Below are positions 53,743 through 62,070 of a stretch of DNA of 64,000 bases, in pieces; position 1 is the stretch's first letter, and every line of letters begins with the position of its first letter. Under the pieces are notes generated by a model that ran no database searches, had not been told where the DNA came from, and saw only the letters and a list, made by a program, of their open reading frames with translations. A program made the translations under genes and the position numbers. The stretch is from the NCBI RefSeq assembly GCF_048264025.1, contig NZ_JBLXDN010000001.1:310001-374000 (forward strand), read 5' to 3'. This DNA is from Nitrincola sp048264025. Lineage in GTDB: Bacteria; Pseudomonadota; Gammaproteobacteria; Pseudomonadales; Balneatricaceae.

Positions 53743-54107
53743 AACCACTGATTTCGTTTCCAGGAATACAAGACCGTGGCCGCCGAGCCTTTCGGATGAC
53801 CCCTGTACAGGATGATCCGGTCAGCCTGCGCGTTAATGGTGACCTGGTCGACCTGGAAGACCTGTCAGCCAACGGCGTAGCGTTTATCAGTGAACATGAG
53901 CTTAAATCCGGACGTTACGATGCGCAGCTTAACTTCACACTGGATGAGCAGGATTTCACCATTTTTTGCAAAGTGGATCTGATTCGGACGCACACAGGTA
54001 GTTATGGCGGCGAACTGCAAGAGATGAGTAGCATGGATGAACGCCTGTTATCCCGTTTTATTCTGGAATGCCAAAAACAGGCGATTTTGCGCCAGAGAGC
54101 AGAATAG
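53739..54107 (+). CDS. PilZ domain protein coupled to stator genes
   Basis: 122-residue protein that is mostly a PilZ domain, which binds cyclic di-GMP. The RxxxR motif is visible in DRGRRAFRMTP (about residues 11-21) and the second motif reads EDLSANGVAF (about 42-51, D-x-S-x-x-G). No YcgR-N domain is present. Its ATGA overlap with the motB-like gene suggests it acts on the stator or motor, for example as a cyclic di-GMP brake; this is inference from position. Confidence 0.85.
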   Translation: MKPLISFPGIQDRGRRAFRMTPVQDDPVSLRVNGDLVDLEDLSANGVAFISEHELKSGRYDAQLNFTLDEQDFTIFCKVDLIRTHTGSYGGELQEMSSMDERLLSRFILECQKQAILRQRAE

Positions 54108-54130
54108 TGTTGCGTGTGCGTAATAAACCC

Positions 54131-54159
54131 TTGACAGCAAAAGCTCTTCTCTGTAATAT
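54131..54159 (+). promoter_or_regulatory. Promoter of the initiator tRNA gene
   Basis: Perfect TTGACA (54131-54136), a 17-base spacer and TAATAT (54154-54159) lie 14 bases before the tRNA 5' end. This is a strong sigma-70 promoter, as expected for a stable RNA. Confidence 0.85.
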
Positions 54160-54173
54160 TCGTCCCACGTTGA

Positions 54174-54250
<77 letters not shown>

Positions 54251-54262
54251 AATTTTAAGAAG

Positions 54263-54297
54263 GCAGATCAGTAACTTACTGATCTGCTTTTTTTGTT
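54263..54297 (+). terminator. Rho-independent terminator of the tRNA gene
   Basis: GCAGATCAGTAA and TTACTGATCTGC form a perfect 12-base stem followed by a run of seven T bases and more T-rich sequence, 12 bases after the tRNA CCA end. Confidence 0.92.
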
Positions 54298-54450
54298 TTA
54301 TAGACTTTTATTTATTCCTCCTGATTGATCAATGACAGCTTTATGTCACAATCCATTGTCATAGTTTTCGGCAGATGCAAAATCCTTATAGAGTGCTTCT
54401 ACGACAAGGTGTATTTGCTTTGACTCACTGTGCATATAGGGAAGCCAAAT

Positions 54451-56418
54451 TTAATCTGTCCGAAAACGAGCCACGAGCTCACGCAGCGAAGCACTTAATT
54501 CACTTTGCTGACGTGCGTAACCTTCAACATCCTGTGCTTGAACAGAAACCTGGTTGATCGACTCATTAATAGAAACAACATTCTTATTAATATCTTCTGT
54601 CACCAAGTGCTGCTCCTCCGTAGCACTTGCCGTCGCTATCGTCATATCACGAATACTTTCGACAGAGTTCTCAATACTTTCAAAGGCACTAAGTGCCTCT
54701 TGTGACAACCGAGTAGCCTCCTGAGATTCATCCAGGCTCCGATTCATTACAGTGGTCACTTCACGAATACGGCTAACCAGCATGTTCAATATATGATTAA
54801 TCTGTTCAGTAGAATCGTGCGAACGTTTGGCAAGACTTCTGACTTCATCAGCCACTACGGCAAAGCCACGTCCCTGATCACCCGCACGAGCAGCTTCAAT
54901 GGCGGCATTCAACGCCAGTAAGTTGGTCTGTTCAGCAATTTGCTGGATGGTGGTCAAAATATTATTAATATTGTCAGTTTCTTGTTCTAGCTCCTGGATA
55001 ACCTGACTTGAAGCTTCAATACTTTTACCTAACTGATTAACACTGGAAGCGCTGCGGTTAATAACGGCCTTACCCTCTCGAGTCATACTCAAGCCGTGCT
55101 CTGATACCTCAGCTGTACGTACACTATTCCGGGCTACATCATTGGCAGCCGAGGACATTTGCGTAATGGCTGTTACAATCAATTCAACAGACTGCAACTG
55201 CTGCTGTAACAGCGCCGTCATCGCCGCTGTTTCCTGGCTGGTATGATCTGAAACATCATGGATAGTCAGTGCGCTCTCCTTAATGGAACGAACCATAGTT
55301 TGCGTCGACTCAATAAACTGGTTAAACCACTTAGCCAGCTCACCTGTCTCGTCTTGGCTGACAACCTCTAATCTATGGGTTAAATTACCCTCACCCTGAG
55401 CAATAGTCTTTAAACCATCTTTAACCAGGTTAATGGGCGAGCTGATACGCCTGGCAATCAACACGCCGACAATACTAAATATCAAAATAACCAGAATGCT
55501 AGTCATTACAGTTTGCCAAATCAGACGTGACGCACTGGCAAATATCTCAGCATTTTGTTTAAAGCCGATCAATTTCCAACCCAGTGTTGGTGATGTATAG
55601 ACATTGGCCATATAGTCGACACCATCAATTTTGACTTCAATCACACCATTTTCAGTGGATGACAAGGCTTGGTAGTAAGGATCTGACAGGTCAGAGACTT
55701 TTTTGAAACTATTTTCTGATTTAAGACCATCAACCAGTATAGTACCGTTGCCTTCAAGCAACATAAAGAACCCGGTCTCGCCAAAACGCAGTTTTTGGGT
55801 CATATCTGTGAGTGATTTAAGCGAAACATCAATGGCAACAACACCACCGAATTTTCCTTCAGCATCTTTAAATCCTTTAAGTACAGACACAAAAACAGCA
55901 TCCACAGGTTCCCAGTAATAGCTATCACGACGTGATACCTCATAACTCGCACTTTGACCAATTGTAAACCAGGGACGATTACGAGGATCCCAGTCGGCAT
56001 AATCATCTGTTCCGGGCCACTCAATATAACCACCCTCAACATCGGACATATACACATAACCATAAGAAGGATTGTTATTACCGATACTTGAAAAATACTC
56101 AAAAATCCTGCGTTCTTCTCCACCCTTTGCCCGAGCTGTTTCTGAAGGCTTTTTTCCCGAACCAAAGTAAGTGCTGATGCCAATACTCTTGACTGCTTTG
56201 AGTGCAGGATAGTCTGCAACCGCCGCGACATTTTGCTCAACCTGATTGAAAAATGTCACAAAAGTATTTTCCGCAAGCTGCATGTCTAAACGGCTCGTTT
56301 CTATAAACGCTTCGCGTGCTTGGTTAGCTACATTGTGTATTGTCAGTGCTGAAACAATTAGTACAGGAAATAAAGCCGTCAGTAAAAAAGCGATAAGCAG
56401 CTTAGATTTTATTTTCAT
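54451..56418 (-). CDS. Methyl-accepting chemotaxis protein with dCache sensor
   Basis: Transmembrane chemoreceptor of 655 residues. An N-terminal helix (about residues 5-27) is followed by a periplasmic dCache domain (about 35-280). Its ligand-binding region reads YVYMSDVEGGYIEWPG, YADWDPRNRPWF and YYWEPVD, the pattern of amino-acid-sensing dCache. The second helix (about 300-322) leads to HAMP (about 325-375) and the signalling domain with the tip NLLALNAAIEAARAGDQGRGFAVVADEVR. The ligand is unknown. It stands alone on the minus strand; the 287 bases upstream hold no gene. Confidence 0.95.
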   Translation of the reverse strand: MKIKSKLLIAFLLTALFPVLIVSALTIHNVANQAREAFIETSRLDMQLAENTFVTFFNQVEQNVAAVADYPALKAVKSIGISTYFGSGKKPSETARAKGGEERRIFEYFSSIGNNNPSYGYVYMSDVEGGYIEWPGTDDYADWDPRNRPWFTIGQSASYEVSRRDSYYWEPVDAVFVSVLKGFKDAEGKFGGVVAIDVSLKSLTDMTQKLRFGETGFFMLLEGNGTILVDGLKSENSFKKVSDLSDPYYQALSSTENGVIEVKIDGVDYMANVYTSPTLGWKLIGFKQNAEIFASASRLIWQTVMTSILVILIFSIVGVLIARRISSPINLVKDGLKTIAQGEGNLTHRLEVVSQDETGELAKWFNQFIESTQTMVRSIKESALTIHDVSDHTSQETAAMTALLQQQLQSVELIVTAITQMSSAANDVARNSVRTAEVSEHGLSMTREGKAVINRSASSVNQLGKSIEASSQVIQELEQETDNINNILTTIQQIAEQTNLLALNAAIEAARAGDQGRGFAVVADEVRSLAKRSHDSTEQINHILNMLVSRIREVTTVMNRSLDESQEATRLSQEALSAFESIENSVESIRDMTIATASATEEQHLVTEDINKNVVSINESINQVSVQAQDVEGYARQQSELSASLRELVARFRTD

Positions 56419-56639
56419 TTATAAGCGCCTGTGCATGAGAAATAATAATATCTACCTATAGTAAACTAACAGAATGTTACAAGTTTACTATTCCAGTTTC
56501 CACGTAACTCGTTCTATTTACGACACTGACATACCAATTGGATTCTTGAACACAGGCGTATTTCTGTTTGATCAGTAAGCCGCACTCCTCGCCCTGTTAT
56601 GCGCGTTACCGCACTGACCTAAGCTACACAGCATTCTAT

Positions 56640-56664
56640 CTTATAGTCTTGGTGGTTCTATAAG
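56640..56664. promoter_or_regulatory. Inverted repeat upstream of the csbD-like gene
   Basis: CTTATAG (56640-56646) and CTATAAG (56658-56664) are perfect arms around an 11-base spacer, 41 bases before the csbD-like ATG. This could be an operator or overlapping promoter element. The rest of the 287-base interval between the chemoreceptor and csbD-like genes shows nothing clear. Confidence 0.4.
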
Positions 56665-56705
56665 CTGGCACGTCGTCAGAAGAGCATCACCCCGTAGAGG
56701 TCAAC

Positions 56706-56924
56706 ATGACAACTTCCGAAAACGCTATGAACAGCCTTTCCGCTCAATGGAAACAGCATATGGGTGCGGCCAAAATTGCCTGGGGCAAACTCACTGATGA
56801 TCAGTTGATGGAAACTGCAGGGCATCACCAGAAGCTGGTTGGCCTGATAGAAGAGCAGTACAACATCACTCGTGAAGAAGCCGAGAAACAAGTAAAACTG
56901 TTCACTGAGACACATATTCGCTAA
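56706..56924 (+). CDS. CsbD-like stress protein
   Basis: 72-residue CsbD/YjbJ-family protein; such small soluble proteins are induced by general stress, with unknown biochemical role. The visible family pattern is QWKQHMGAAKIAWGKLTDDQL followed by a second charged helix (EEQYNITREEAEKQVKLF). GAGG precedes the ATG. It marks the start of the accessory stretch of the window. Confidence 0.85.
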   Translation: MTTSENAMNSLSAQWKQHMGAAKIAWGKLTDDQLMETAGHHQKLVGLIEEQYNITREEAEKQVKLFTETHIR

Positions 56925-56985
56925 CAATCACTTACCCATAGCTCTATTTACAACTAGCGAATTTTTTACAAAAGCGAGCTTTATC

Positions 56986-57150
56986 ATGGTGAGATTAGAA
57001 TTTTCAATTGAACTGGCGTATGAGGTTTTAGATGATGCATGTGAATTTGTGTTCAATTTTCACCCAGCCATTACACAGTGTCGCCATCTGGAGAGAGATC
57101 AAAGCCAGCCTGGAAAAAATCTACGTAATGGCCGAGGTGCCAAGCTATGA
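56986..57150 (+). pseudogene. Possible N-terminal remnant of a transglutaminase-like gene
   Basis: A 54-codon frame (MVRLEFSIELAYEVLDDACE..., ending in a stop that overlaps the next ATG as ATGA). The stretch LAYEVLDDACEFVFNFHPA resembles the N-terminus of transglutaminase-like proteins, but the match is from memory and the frame stops after about 50 residues. It is either a truncated relic or a short gene. The next frame has its own good GAGG site, so coupling is possible. Confidence is low to moderate. Confidence 0.4.
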
Positions 57151-57413
57151 AGGATGCACACTCATCTCAGGACAAAACTGATGAGAAGGATGACATAGAG
57201 AACATTACCAGCATTCTAAAGAATTTATTGACTGATATGCTGAACCTTATCGTGATAGAGACAAAGCTGTTCGGCCATACCTTGCTGACGATGATAGGAC
57301 TCAGCCTGGTGCTAGCGATGCTACTGGTTAGGTGGGTGGCTGTTCCTGGTGCAGCGGTGGTGATAGCACTGGCCAGCCTGCAGGCCTTCAGCCTGACTAG
57401 CGCCTTACGTTGA
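57147..57413 (+). CDS. Small membrane protein, broken by a frameshift
   Basis: 88-codon frame with a good SD (GAGGTG, eight bases before the ATG). A polar N-terminus (about residues 1-32, rich in Asp, Glu and Lys) is followed by two hydrophobic segments (about 38-60 and 63-84). The frame ends abruptly inside a hydrophobic stretch (SLTSALR, then stop), and reading on in another frame gives more membrane and basic sequence. This indicates the gene has been cut short by a lesion near 57405-57411. The family is not recognised. Confidence 0.55.
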   Translation: MKDAHSSQDKTDEKDDIENITSILKNLLTDMLNLIVIETKLFGHTLLTMIGLSLVLAMLLVRWVAVPGAAVVIALASLQAFSLTSALR

Positions 57414-57651
57414 TCAACCTGGTACTAGCCCTGCTGGCCTGCTGGCCTGCTGGCCTGCTGGCGGCTGCGATACATTACCCGAGATCTGAAGTTTCGTCAG
57501 AGCTGTGCAAGCGTAAACAGCTTGATTACTCAGGCCCGGACTGTCGTTGAAACTGCAACCCAGTGAGCAGGTCAGTAAACTGGTACGAGCTGAGGAGGCT
57601 AGAGACAATCTGAAGGGATCTCATCTGGAGTCATTGCTCGAACCCAGATAA
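57414..57651 (+). pseudogene. Disconnected 3' part of the broken membrane-protein gene
   Basis: Coding-like sequence continues after the 57413 stop but in shifting frames. First comes TLINLVLALLACW (57407 on, frame 2). After the 8-bp repeat comes RLRYITRDLKFRQ to ETATQ (57462-57566, original frame), and finally SEQVSKLVRAEEARDNLKG to EPR and a stop (57562-57651, frame 1). A one-base loss near 57407, two extra repeat units at 57431-57462 and one more lesion near 57562 explain all the breaks. The joined product would be about 165 residues with a membrane part and a charged C-terminal helix. Confidence 0.55.
57431..57462 (+). repeat. Four tandem copies of CTGCTGGC
   Basis: Exact eight-base unit repeated four times within the decayed membrane-protein gene. 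Removing two copies joins LALLACW in frame to RLRYITRDL, so slipped-strand expansion probably caused one of the frameshifts. The unit length is not a multiple of three, so copy number changes the frame. Confidence 0.9.
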
Positions 57652-57742
57652 TATTTATTTGTTATAAGCTTATTCCATTTAAGAACTGATCTGCTATATT
57701 AGATTTTCCGCAACAATAAATAGCAGCCGATGAGTACTTAAA

Positions 57743-58057
57743 ATGAAAATTGCCGTTACCAGTCAAAACCGCAAGACTATTACCGGGCATGCGGGCCGCT
57801 GTCGTAAGTTCTGGATCTATACCCTTGAGGAAAGTCTGGTAGTTGATAAATCCTTGCTTGAACTCAGCAGAGATGAGTCATTTCACGACAGTGATTCAAA
57901 TGCACCTCACCCATTGGATAATATGAATATTCTGCTTACGGCGGAAGTGGGAAAAGGTTTATCGGCGCGCCTGGCCCGCAAAGGCATCCGTGTAGTCGTA
58001 ACACAGGAAACTGATCCTGACAGTGCTATAAAGCAGCTCATAGAGATGACAGAATAA
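57743..58057 (+). CDS. NifX/NafY-type iron-molybdenum cofactor-binding-like protein
   Basis: 104-residue protein of the dinitrogenase cofactor (NifX/NifB C-terminal) family, an RNase-H-like fold that can bind metal-sulfur clusters. The N-terminus MKIAVTSQNRKTITGHAGRC is the family motif with its His/Gly core, and LARKGIRVVVTQETDPDSAIKQL is the C-terminal pattern. No nitrogenase genes are present; stand-alone members are common outside nitrogen fixers. Its place just before the peroxiredoxin/persulfide genes hints at metal-sulfur or redox handling (inference). Confidence 0.85.
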   Translation: MKIAVTSQNRKTITGHAGRCRKFWIYTLEESLVVDKSLLELSRDESFHDSDSNAPHPLDNMNILLTAEVGKGLSARLARKGIRVVVTQETDPDSAIKQLIEMTE

Positions 58058-58215
58058 TTTCGCTGAAACAAACCCATTAGATGATATGACCACAACTCTG
58101 AAACAAGGCTGCCCAGCCCACACAACGAATGATAGCACCGCATAGGTAACGCAATAAAAAACAGCTATCACAACAATAGTTATAAACATATTCTATTTAG
58201 TTATTTACCTGTTAT

Positions 58216-58231
58216 ATTAGACTTGTCTAAA
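58216..58231. promoter_or_regulatory. Palindromic operator upstream of the peroxiredoxin gene
   Basis: ATTAGA-CTTG-TCTAAA lies 23 bases before the peroxiredoxin ATG. The same pattern, ATTAGA-N4-TCTAAT, occurs before the dsrE-like gene at 62621, and lone ATTAGA half-sites occur at 57698 and 58076. AT-rich palindromes of this kind are typical of ArsR-family sulfur regulators (BigR/SqrR/YgaV), but the regulator gene is not in this window. Confidence 0.6.
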
Positions 58232-58253
58232 TCAAATAACCGAGGATTTAACT

Positions 58254-58907
58254 ATGGAAAACATTGAAAATACAGTTGTTGGATTGCCAGGCTTAAACCA
58301 GCGAGCACCCGAGTTTAATGCCCCCACAACCGATGGCATGAAATGCCTGGACGACTACAAGGGCAAGTGGCTGGTGCTCTTCTCACACCCGGCTGATTTT
58401 ACCCCAGTCTGCACCACGGAGTTTATGGCCTTTGCAAAAATGGCCCCTGAATTCAACAAGCGCAACTGCGAACTACTGGGCCTGTCTATCGACAGTCATC
58501 ACTCGCACATCGCTTGGATGCGTAATATTAAAGAGAAGTTCGGCATTGAGATTCCCTTCCCGATCATTGCCGACTTGAAAATGGATGTGGCACGCGCCTA
58601 CGGCATGATTCATCCTGGAGCCGCTGATACCTCGGCCGTGCGGGCAACGTTTATGATTGATCCTAACGGTATTCTGCGTGCCATGGTTTACTACCCCATG
58701 AGCAATGGTCGTTCCATACCTGAATTCCTGCGCCTGCTTGACGCACTACAAACCAGCGACGAGCATAAAGTTGCCACACCAGAAGGTTGGCAACCAGGTG
58801 ACCGCGTTATTGTACCGCCTTCTGCAACAGCCGCTGGTGCTGATGAGCGAATCAATTCCGGTGAATACGAGTGTGTTGATTTCTACTTCTGCACCAAGCA
58901 GCTTTGA
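58254..58907 (+). CDS. 1-Cys peroxiredoxin (Prx6-like)
   Basis: Thiol peroxidase that reduces hydrogen peroxide or organic hydroperoxides. The active-site cysteine lies in HPADFTPVCTTEFMAFAKM (about residues 44-62), with the conserved Thr and, later, Arg in TSAVRATFMIDPNG. The 217-residue length and the C-terminal EGWQPGDRVIVPP block place it in the 1-Cys Prx6 group. It stands before the persulfide dioxygenase gene behind the palindromic operator and is followed by a terminator, so oxidative and sulfur stress are probably linked. Confidence 0.93.
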   Translation: MENIENTVVGLPGLNQRAPEFNAPTTDGMKCLDDYKGKWLVLFSHPADFTPVCTTEFMAFAKMAPEFNKRNCELLGLSIDSHHSHIAWMRNIKEKFGIEIPFPIIADLKMDVARAYGMIHPGAADTSAVRATFMIDPNGILRAMVYYPMSNGRSIPEFLRLLDALQTSDEHKVATPEGWQPGDRVIVPPSATAAGADERINSGEYECVDFYFCTKQL

Positions 58908-58940
58908 AACATATACTTAGCTATTAGTGGCTGATCTAAC

Positions 58941-58973
58941 ACCCTCACTTAACATCAAAAGTGAGGGTTTTTT
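58941..58973 (+). terminator. Rho-independent terminator after the peroxiredoxin gene
   Basis: ACCCTCACTT pairs perfectly with AAGTGAGGGT across an eight-base loop and is followed by TTTTT. It lies 34 bases before the persulfide dioxygenase ATG, so that gene may rely on read-through or a weak own promoter. Confidence 0.9.
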
Positions 58974-59006
58974 CAGCCGTAACTATTAATGCTTAGGAGT
59001 TAAAAC

Positions 59007-59906
59007 ATGAATGATTTAGTCGATACTCGAATAGATACGTCAAATATCCCAAAGGTTAAAACCTTTTTTGACGAACCGACCAATACTTTCAGTTACGTGG
59101 TACAGGATCCTACATCCAATGCCTGCGCCATTATCGATTCAGTATTGGATTTCGATTATGCCAGCGGTCGTACAGATGTCTATTCTGCCAACGAAATCAT
59201 CGCTTACGTGAAGGCTGAGAAGCTGCAGGTTGAGTGGATTTTAGAAACCCATGTACATGCAGATCACTTATCTGCTGCACCTTACCTGCATGATGCACTG
59301 GGAGGTAAAACCGGTATAGGTGCCATGATTACAGTGGTACAAGACACTTTTGGAAAGGCCTTCAATGCTGGCACAGAGTTTGCTCGTGATGGTAGCCAAT
59401 TTGACCAGTTGTTTAAAGAAGGTGATCACTTCGCCATCGGAAATTTGCAGGGTTACATACTCCATACACCGGGACACACACCAGCCTGTCTGAGCTATGT
59501 GATTGGCGATGCCGTATTTGTCGGAGACACCTTGTTCATGCCTGACTACGGAACTGCACGCTGTGACTTCCCTGGTGGTGATGCGAAAACCCTGTATCAA
59601 TCTATTCAGAAAGTGCTGAGCTTACCGTCAGAAACGCGTGTATTTCTATGTCATGACTACAAGGCACCAGGGCGTGAAGAATATGTCCATGAAACCAGCG
59701 TTGCCGAACAGCGCAAAAACAACATTCATGTACATGAAGGCATCAGTGAAGCCGAATTTGTGCGCATGCGCACCGAACGGGATGCCACACTCGACATGCC
59801 AGCTCTGATTTTGCCATCGGTACAGGTCAACATGCGCGCGGGTGAGATGCCACCGGCTGATGAAAACGGCCAAGTCTACCTGAAAATTCCGATTAATCTA
59901 TTTTGA
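59007..59906 (+). CDS. MBL-fold persulfide dioxygenase (ETHE1/Blh-like)
   Basis: Metallo-beta-lactamase-fold iron enzyme that oxidises glutathione persulfide to sulfite. The metal motif THVHADHLSAAPYL (H-x-H-x-D-H), the second histidine in HTPGHTPACLSY and the Asp/His in FVGDTLFMPDYGTARCDFPGGD are intact. The 299 residues are the longer Blh-type seen in BigR-controlled sulfide-detoxification operons. It is 16 bases before a DUF442 gene, as in such operons. Substrate is inferred from the family. Confidence 0.93.
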   Translation: MNDLVDTRIDTSNIPKVKTFFDEPTNTFSYVVQDPTSNACAIIDSVLDFDYASGRTDVYSANEIIAYVKAEKLQVEWILETHVHADHLSAAPYLHDALGGKTGIGAMITVVQDTFGKAFNAGTEFARDGSQFDQLFKEGDHFAIGNLQGYILHTPGHTPACLSYVIGDAVFVGDTLFMPDYGTARCDFPGGDAKTLYQSIQKVLSLPSETRVFLCHDYKAPGREEYVHETSVAEQRKNNIHVHEGISEAEFVRMRTERDATLDMPALILPSVQVNMRAGEMPPADENGQVYLKIPINLF

Positions 59907-59922
59907 GCAATTAAAGTACGCC

Positions 59923-60345
59923 ATGGATATTAAAGAACTCGAGCCCGGTTTTAGTATTTGTCACGCCATTTATCCTGCCTATATTGCTGAACTCAAAGCA
60001 AGAGGCTTTCGATCAATTATTTGTAATCGCAGGCCAGGTGAAGCAGAAGATCACCTCAATGATGCTGAGTTGAGTAGAGCCGCACAAGTAGCCGGTATTG
60101 AGTGGATCGAAATTCCTGTGACACCTGGTGAGTACACCCCAGAAGTGGTCGAAACCTTCGGTATTGCTATTGAAACACTGCCCGCACCTATTTTGGGTTT
60201 TTGCCGCAGTGGCCGCCGAGCTGTGTCGCTGTGGATTCATAACCAGATGCAACAAGACACATGTGATATTGGACCGTTACTCATGGCTGCACATGCTGCT
60301 GGCCATGACCTTAGCGATCTTCATGATAGATTTATAAAACAGTGA
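59923..60345 (+). CDS. DUF442 phosphatase-like/sulfur transferase protein
   Basis: 140-residue protein of the DUF442 (Blh N-terminal, TIGR01244) family, a protein-tyrosine-phosphatase fold with a likely sulfurtransferase role. The catalytic-loop motif FCRSGRRAVSLW (C-x2-G-x-R) is visible near residues 90-101. It is a separate gene here, though in some genomes it is fused to the persulfide dioxygenase. It overlaps the SulP gene by four bases (GTGA). Probably handles the thiol persulfide upstream of the dioxygenase. Confidence 0.88.
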   Translation: MDIKELEPGFSICHAIYPAYIAELKARGFRSIICNRRPGEAEDHLNDAELSRAAQVAGIEWIEIPVTPGEYTPEVVETFGIAIETLPAPILGFCRSGRRAVSLWIHNQMQQDTCDIGPLLMAAHAAGHDLSDLHDRFIKQ

Positions 60346-62060
60346 AAATCAGAAAATATTTACCTATTTTGGAATGGTTACCGGACTATCGTCTATCGAT
60401 ATTCCATCAGGACATTCTGGCAGCCGTCATTGTAACTGTGATGTTAATTCCACAGTCACTGGCTTATGCGATGCTGGCAGGTCTACCACCTGAAGTGGGA
60501 CTCTATGCCAGTATCGCTCCCCTGCTCCTCTATGCAGTATTTGGTACCAGTCGGACGCTCTCTGTCGGCCCAGTCGCCGTTATTGCACTGATGACTGCGG
60601 TTGCAGCTGGCAAGATCTCAACCTCCGGCAGCGCTGACTACCTGACTGTTGTGTTACTCCTGACATTTATGTCCGGAGCCATATTAACCCTTATGGGGTT
60701 ACTCCGGCTTGGTTTTCTGGCCAACTTCCTCAGCCATCCAGTTATTTCTGGCTTTATTACAGCCTCAGCTATTATTATCGCCTTCAGTCAACTTAAACAC
60801 CTGTTAGGGATTGCCGCTAACGGCCACAATCTTCCTGAACTTATACTGAGCCTGGTACATAACCTTTCAGATATGCACCTGATCACGCTCATACTGGGTG
60901 GCGGCTCACTGGCATTCCTGTTTATAACGCGGCGTTGGTTAAGCCTATGGCTAGAGCAGGTTGGCGTTAGTCATAGCCTGGCCAGTAGTCTGGTACGTCT
61001 AGCCCCAATCCTGGCCGTCATAGTAACAACCTGGATTTCATCTTTTTTTGTACTCAGCGAACAGGGTTTGGCTGTTGTGGGCGACATCCCAGCCGGACTA
61101 CCACCACTAACACTACCCAGTTCAGATTTTACACTCTGGCAACAGCTCTGGATCGGGGCTTTACTAATCAGTATTGTTGGTTTTGTTGAATCCGTTTCTG
61201 TCGGACAAACTTTAGCGGCTAAGCGACGTGAACGTATCGATCCGAATCAGGAGCTAGTAGGCTTAGGTGTTGCCAACCTTGGATCAGCCTTCAGTGCAGG
61301 TATGCCCGTAACAGGCGGATTTTCTCGTTCCGTGGTCAATTTTGATGCGGGTGCGCGAACTCCAGCGGCAGGCGCTTATACAGCACTGGGCATTTTGATA
61401 GTCATTTTATGGTTTACGCCCTTGTTAGCAGCACTCCCCATTACCACTCTGGCGGCGACTATTATTGTCGCTGTGGTGTCACTGATTGACTGGCATGCCA
61501 TTAAACACACCTGGCGCTATTCCAAGTCAGACTTTTCTGCGATGTTAGTCACTATCATGGTGACCCTGTTACAGGGAGTCGAGGTTGGCATTCTTGCCGG
61601 TGTTGCATTATCTCTAGCACTACACCTCTACCGCACTAGCCGCCCTCACAGTGCTGTTGTGGGACGTATTGTCGGCACTGAACACTTTCGCAACATAGAT
61701 CGCCATCAGGTTGAAACCTGTTCTAGGCTGGTGTTACTGCGAGTAGATGAAAGTCTGTACTTTCCAAATGCTCGCTACTTGGAAGACAGAGTGTTGGAAA
61801 TGATTAGTGAGAATTTACACGTGCAACATCTGGTGTTAAGTTGCCAGGCCGTAAATCTTATTGATGCATCCGCACTGGATAGCCTGGAATCCATCAATAG
61901 CCGCCTCAAAGATGCCGGTGTCTTGCTGCATCTGGCCGAAGTCAAAGGCCCAGTGATGGATCGATTGCAACTGGTTAATTTTCCATCACACCTGAGTGGT
62001 CAAATTTTCATGAGTACATTTGATGCCTGGCAGGCACTGGGTCCTGAACACAAGGTTTAA
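60342..62060 (+). CDS. SulP-family anion permease with STAS domain
   Basis: Inner-membrane SulP (SLC26-like) transporter, usually for sulfate, bicarbonate or similar anions. The start is GTG, overlapping the DUF442 stop. About ten to twelve hydrophobic segments (residues 20-430) include LIPQSLAYAMLAGLPPEVGLY, the SulP signature. A C-terminal STAS domain (about 445-560) has VLSCQAVNLIDASALDSLE. The 572 residues are normal. Placed after persulfide-oxidation genes, export or exchange of sulfite or sulfate is a reasonable but unproven role. Confidence 0.93.
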   Translation: MKIRKYLPILEWLPDYRLSIFHQDILAAVIVTVMLIPQSLAYAMLAGLPPEVGLYASIAPLLLYAVFGTSRTLSVGPVAVIALMTAVAAGKISTSGSADYLTVVLLLTFMSGAILTLMGLLRLGFLANFLSHPVISGFITASAIIIAFSQLKHLLGIAANGHNLPELILSLVHNLSDMHLITLILGGGSLAFLFITRRWLSLWLEQVGVSHSLASSLVRLAPILAVIVTTWISSFFVLSEQGLAVVGDIPAGLPPLTLPSSDFTLWQQLWIGALLISIVGFVESVSVGQTLAAKRRERIDPNQELVGLGVANLGSAFSAGMPVTGGFSRSVVNFDAGARTPAAGAYTALGILIVILWFTPLLAALPITTLAATIIVAVVSLIDWHAIKHTWRYSKSDFSAMLVTIMVTLLQGVEVGILAGVALSLALHLYRTSRPHSAVVGRIVGTEHFRNIDRHQVETCSRLVLLRVDESLYFPNARYLEDRVLEMISENLHVQHLVLSCQAVNLIDASALDSLESINSRLKDAGVLLHLAEVKGPVMDRLQLVNFPSHLSGQIFMSTFDAWQALGPEHKV

Positions 62061-62070
62061 ACTTGCTGAT

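Noticed and set aside
57431..57462. The CTGCTGGC repeats as a CRISPR-like or attachment-site array
   Set aside because: Units are 8 bp, directly abutting with no spacers, and lie inside former coding sequence; slipped-strand expansion explains them.
57743..58057. Nitrogen fixation island suggested by the NifX-like gene
   Set aside because: No nifHDK, nifB or other nif genes are present; stand-alone members of this family are common.
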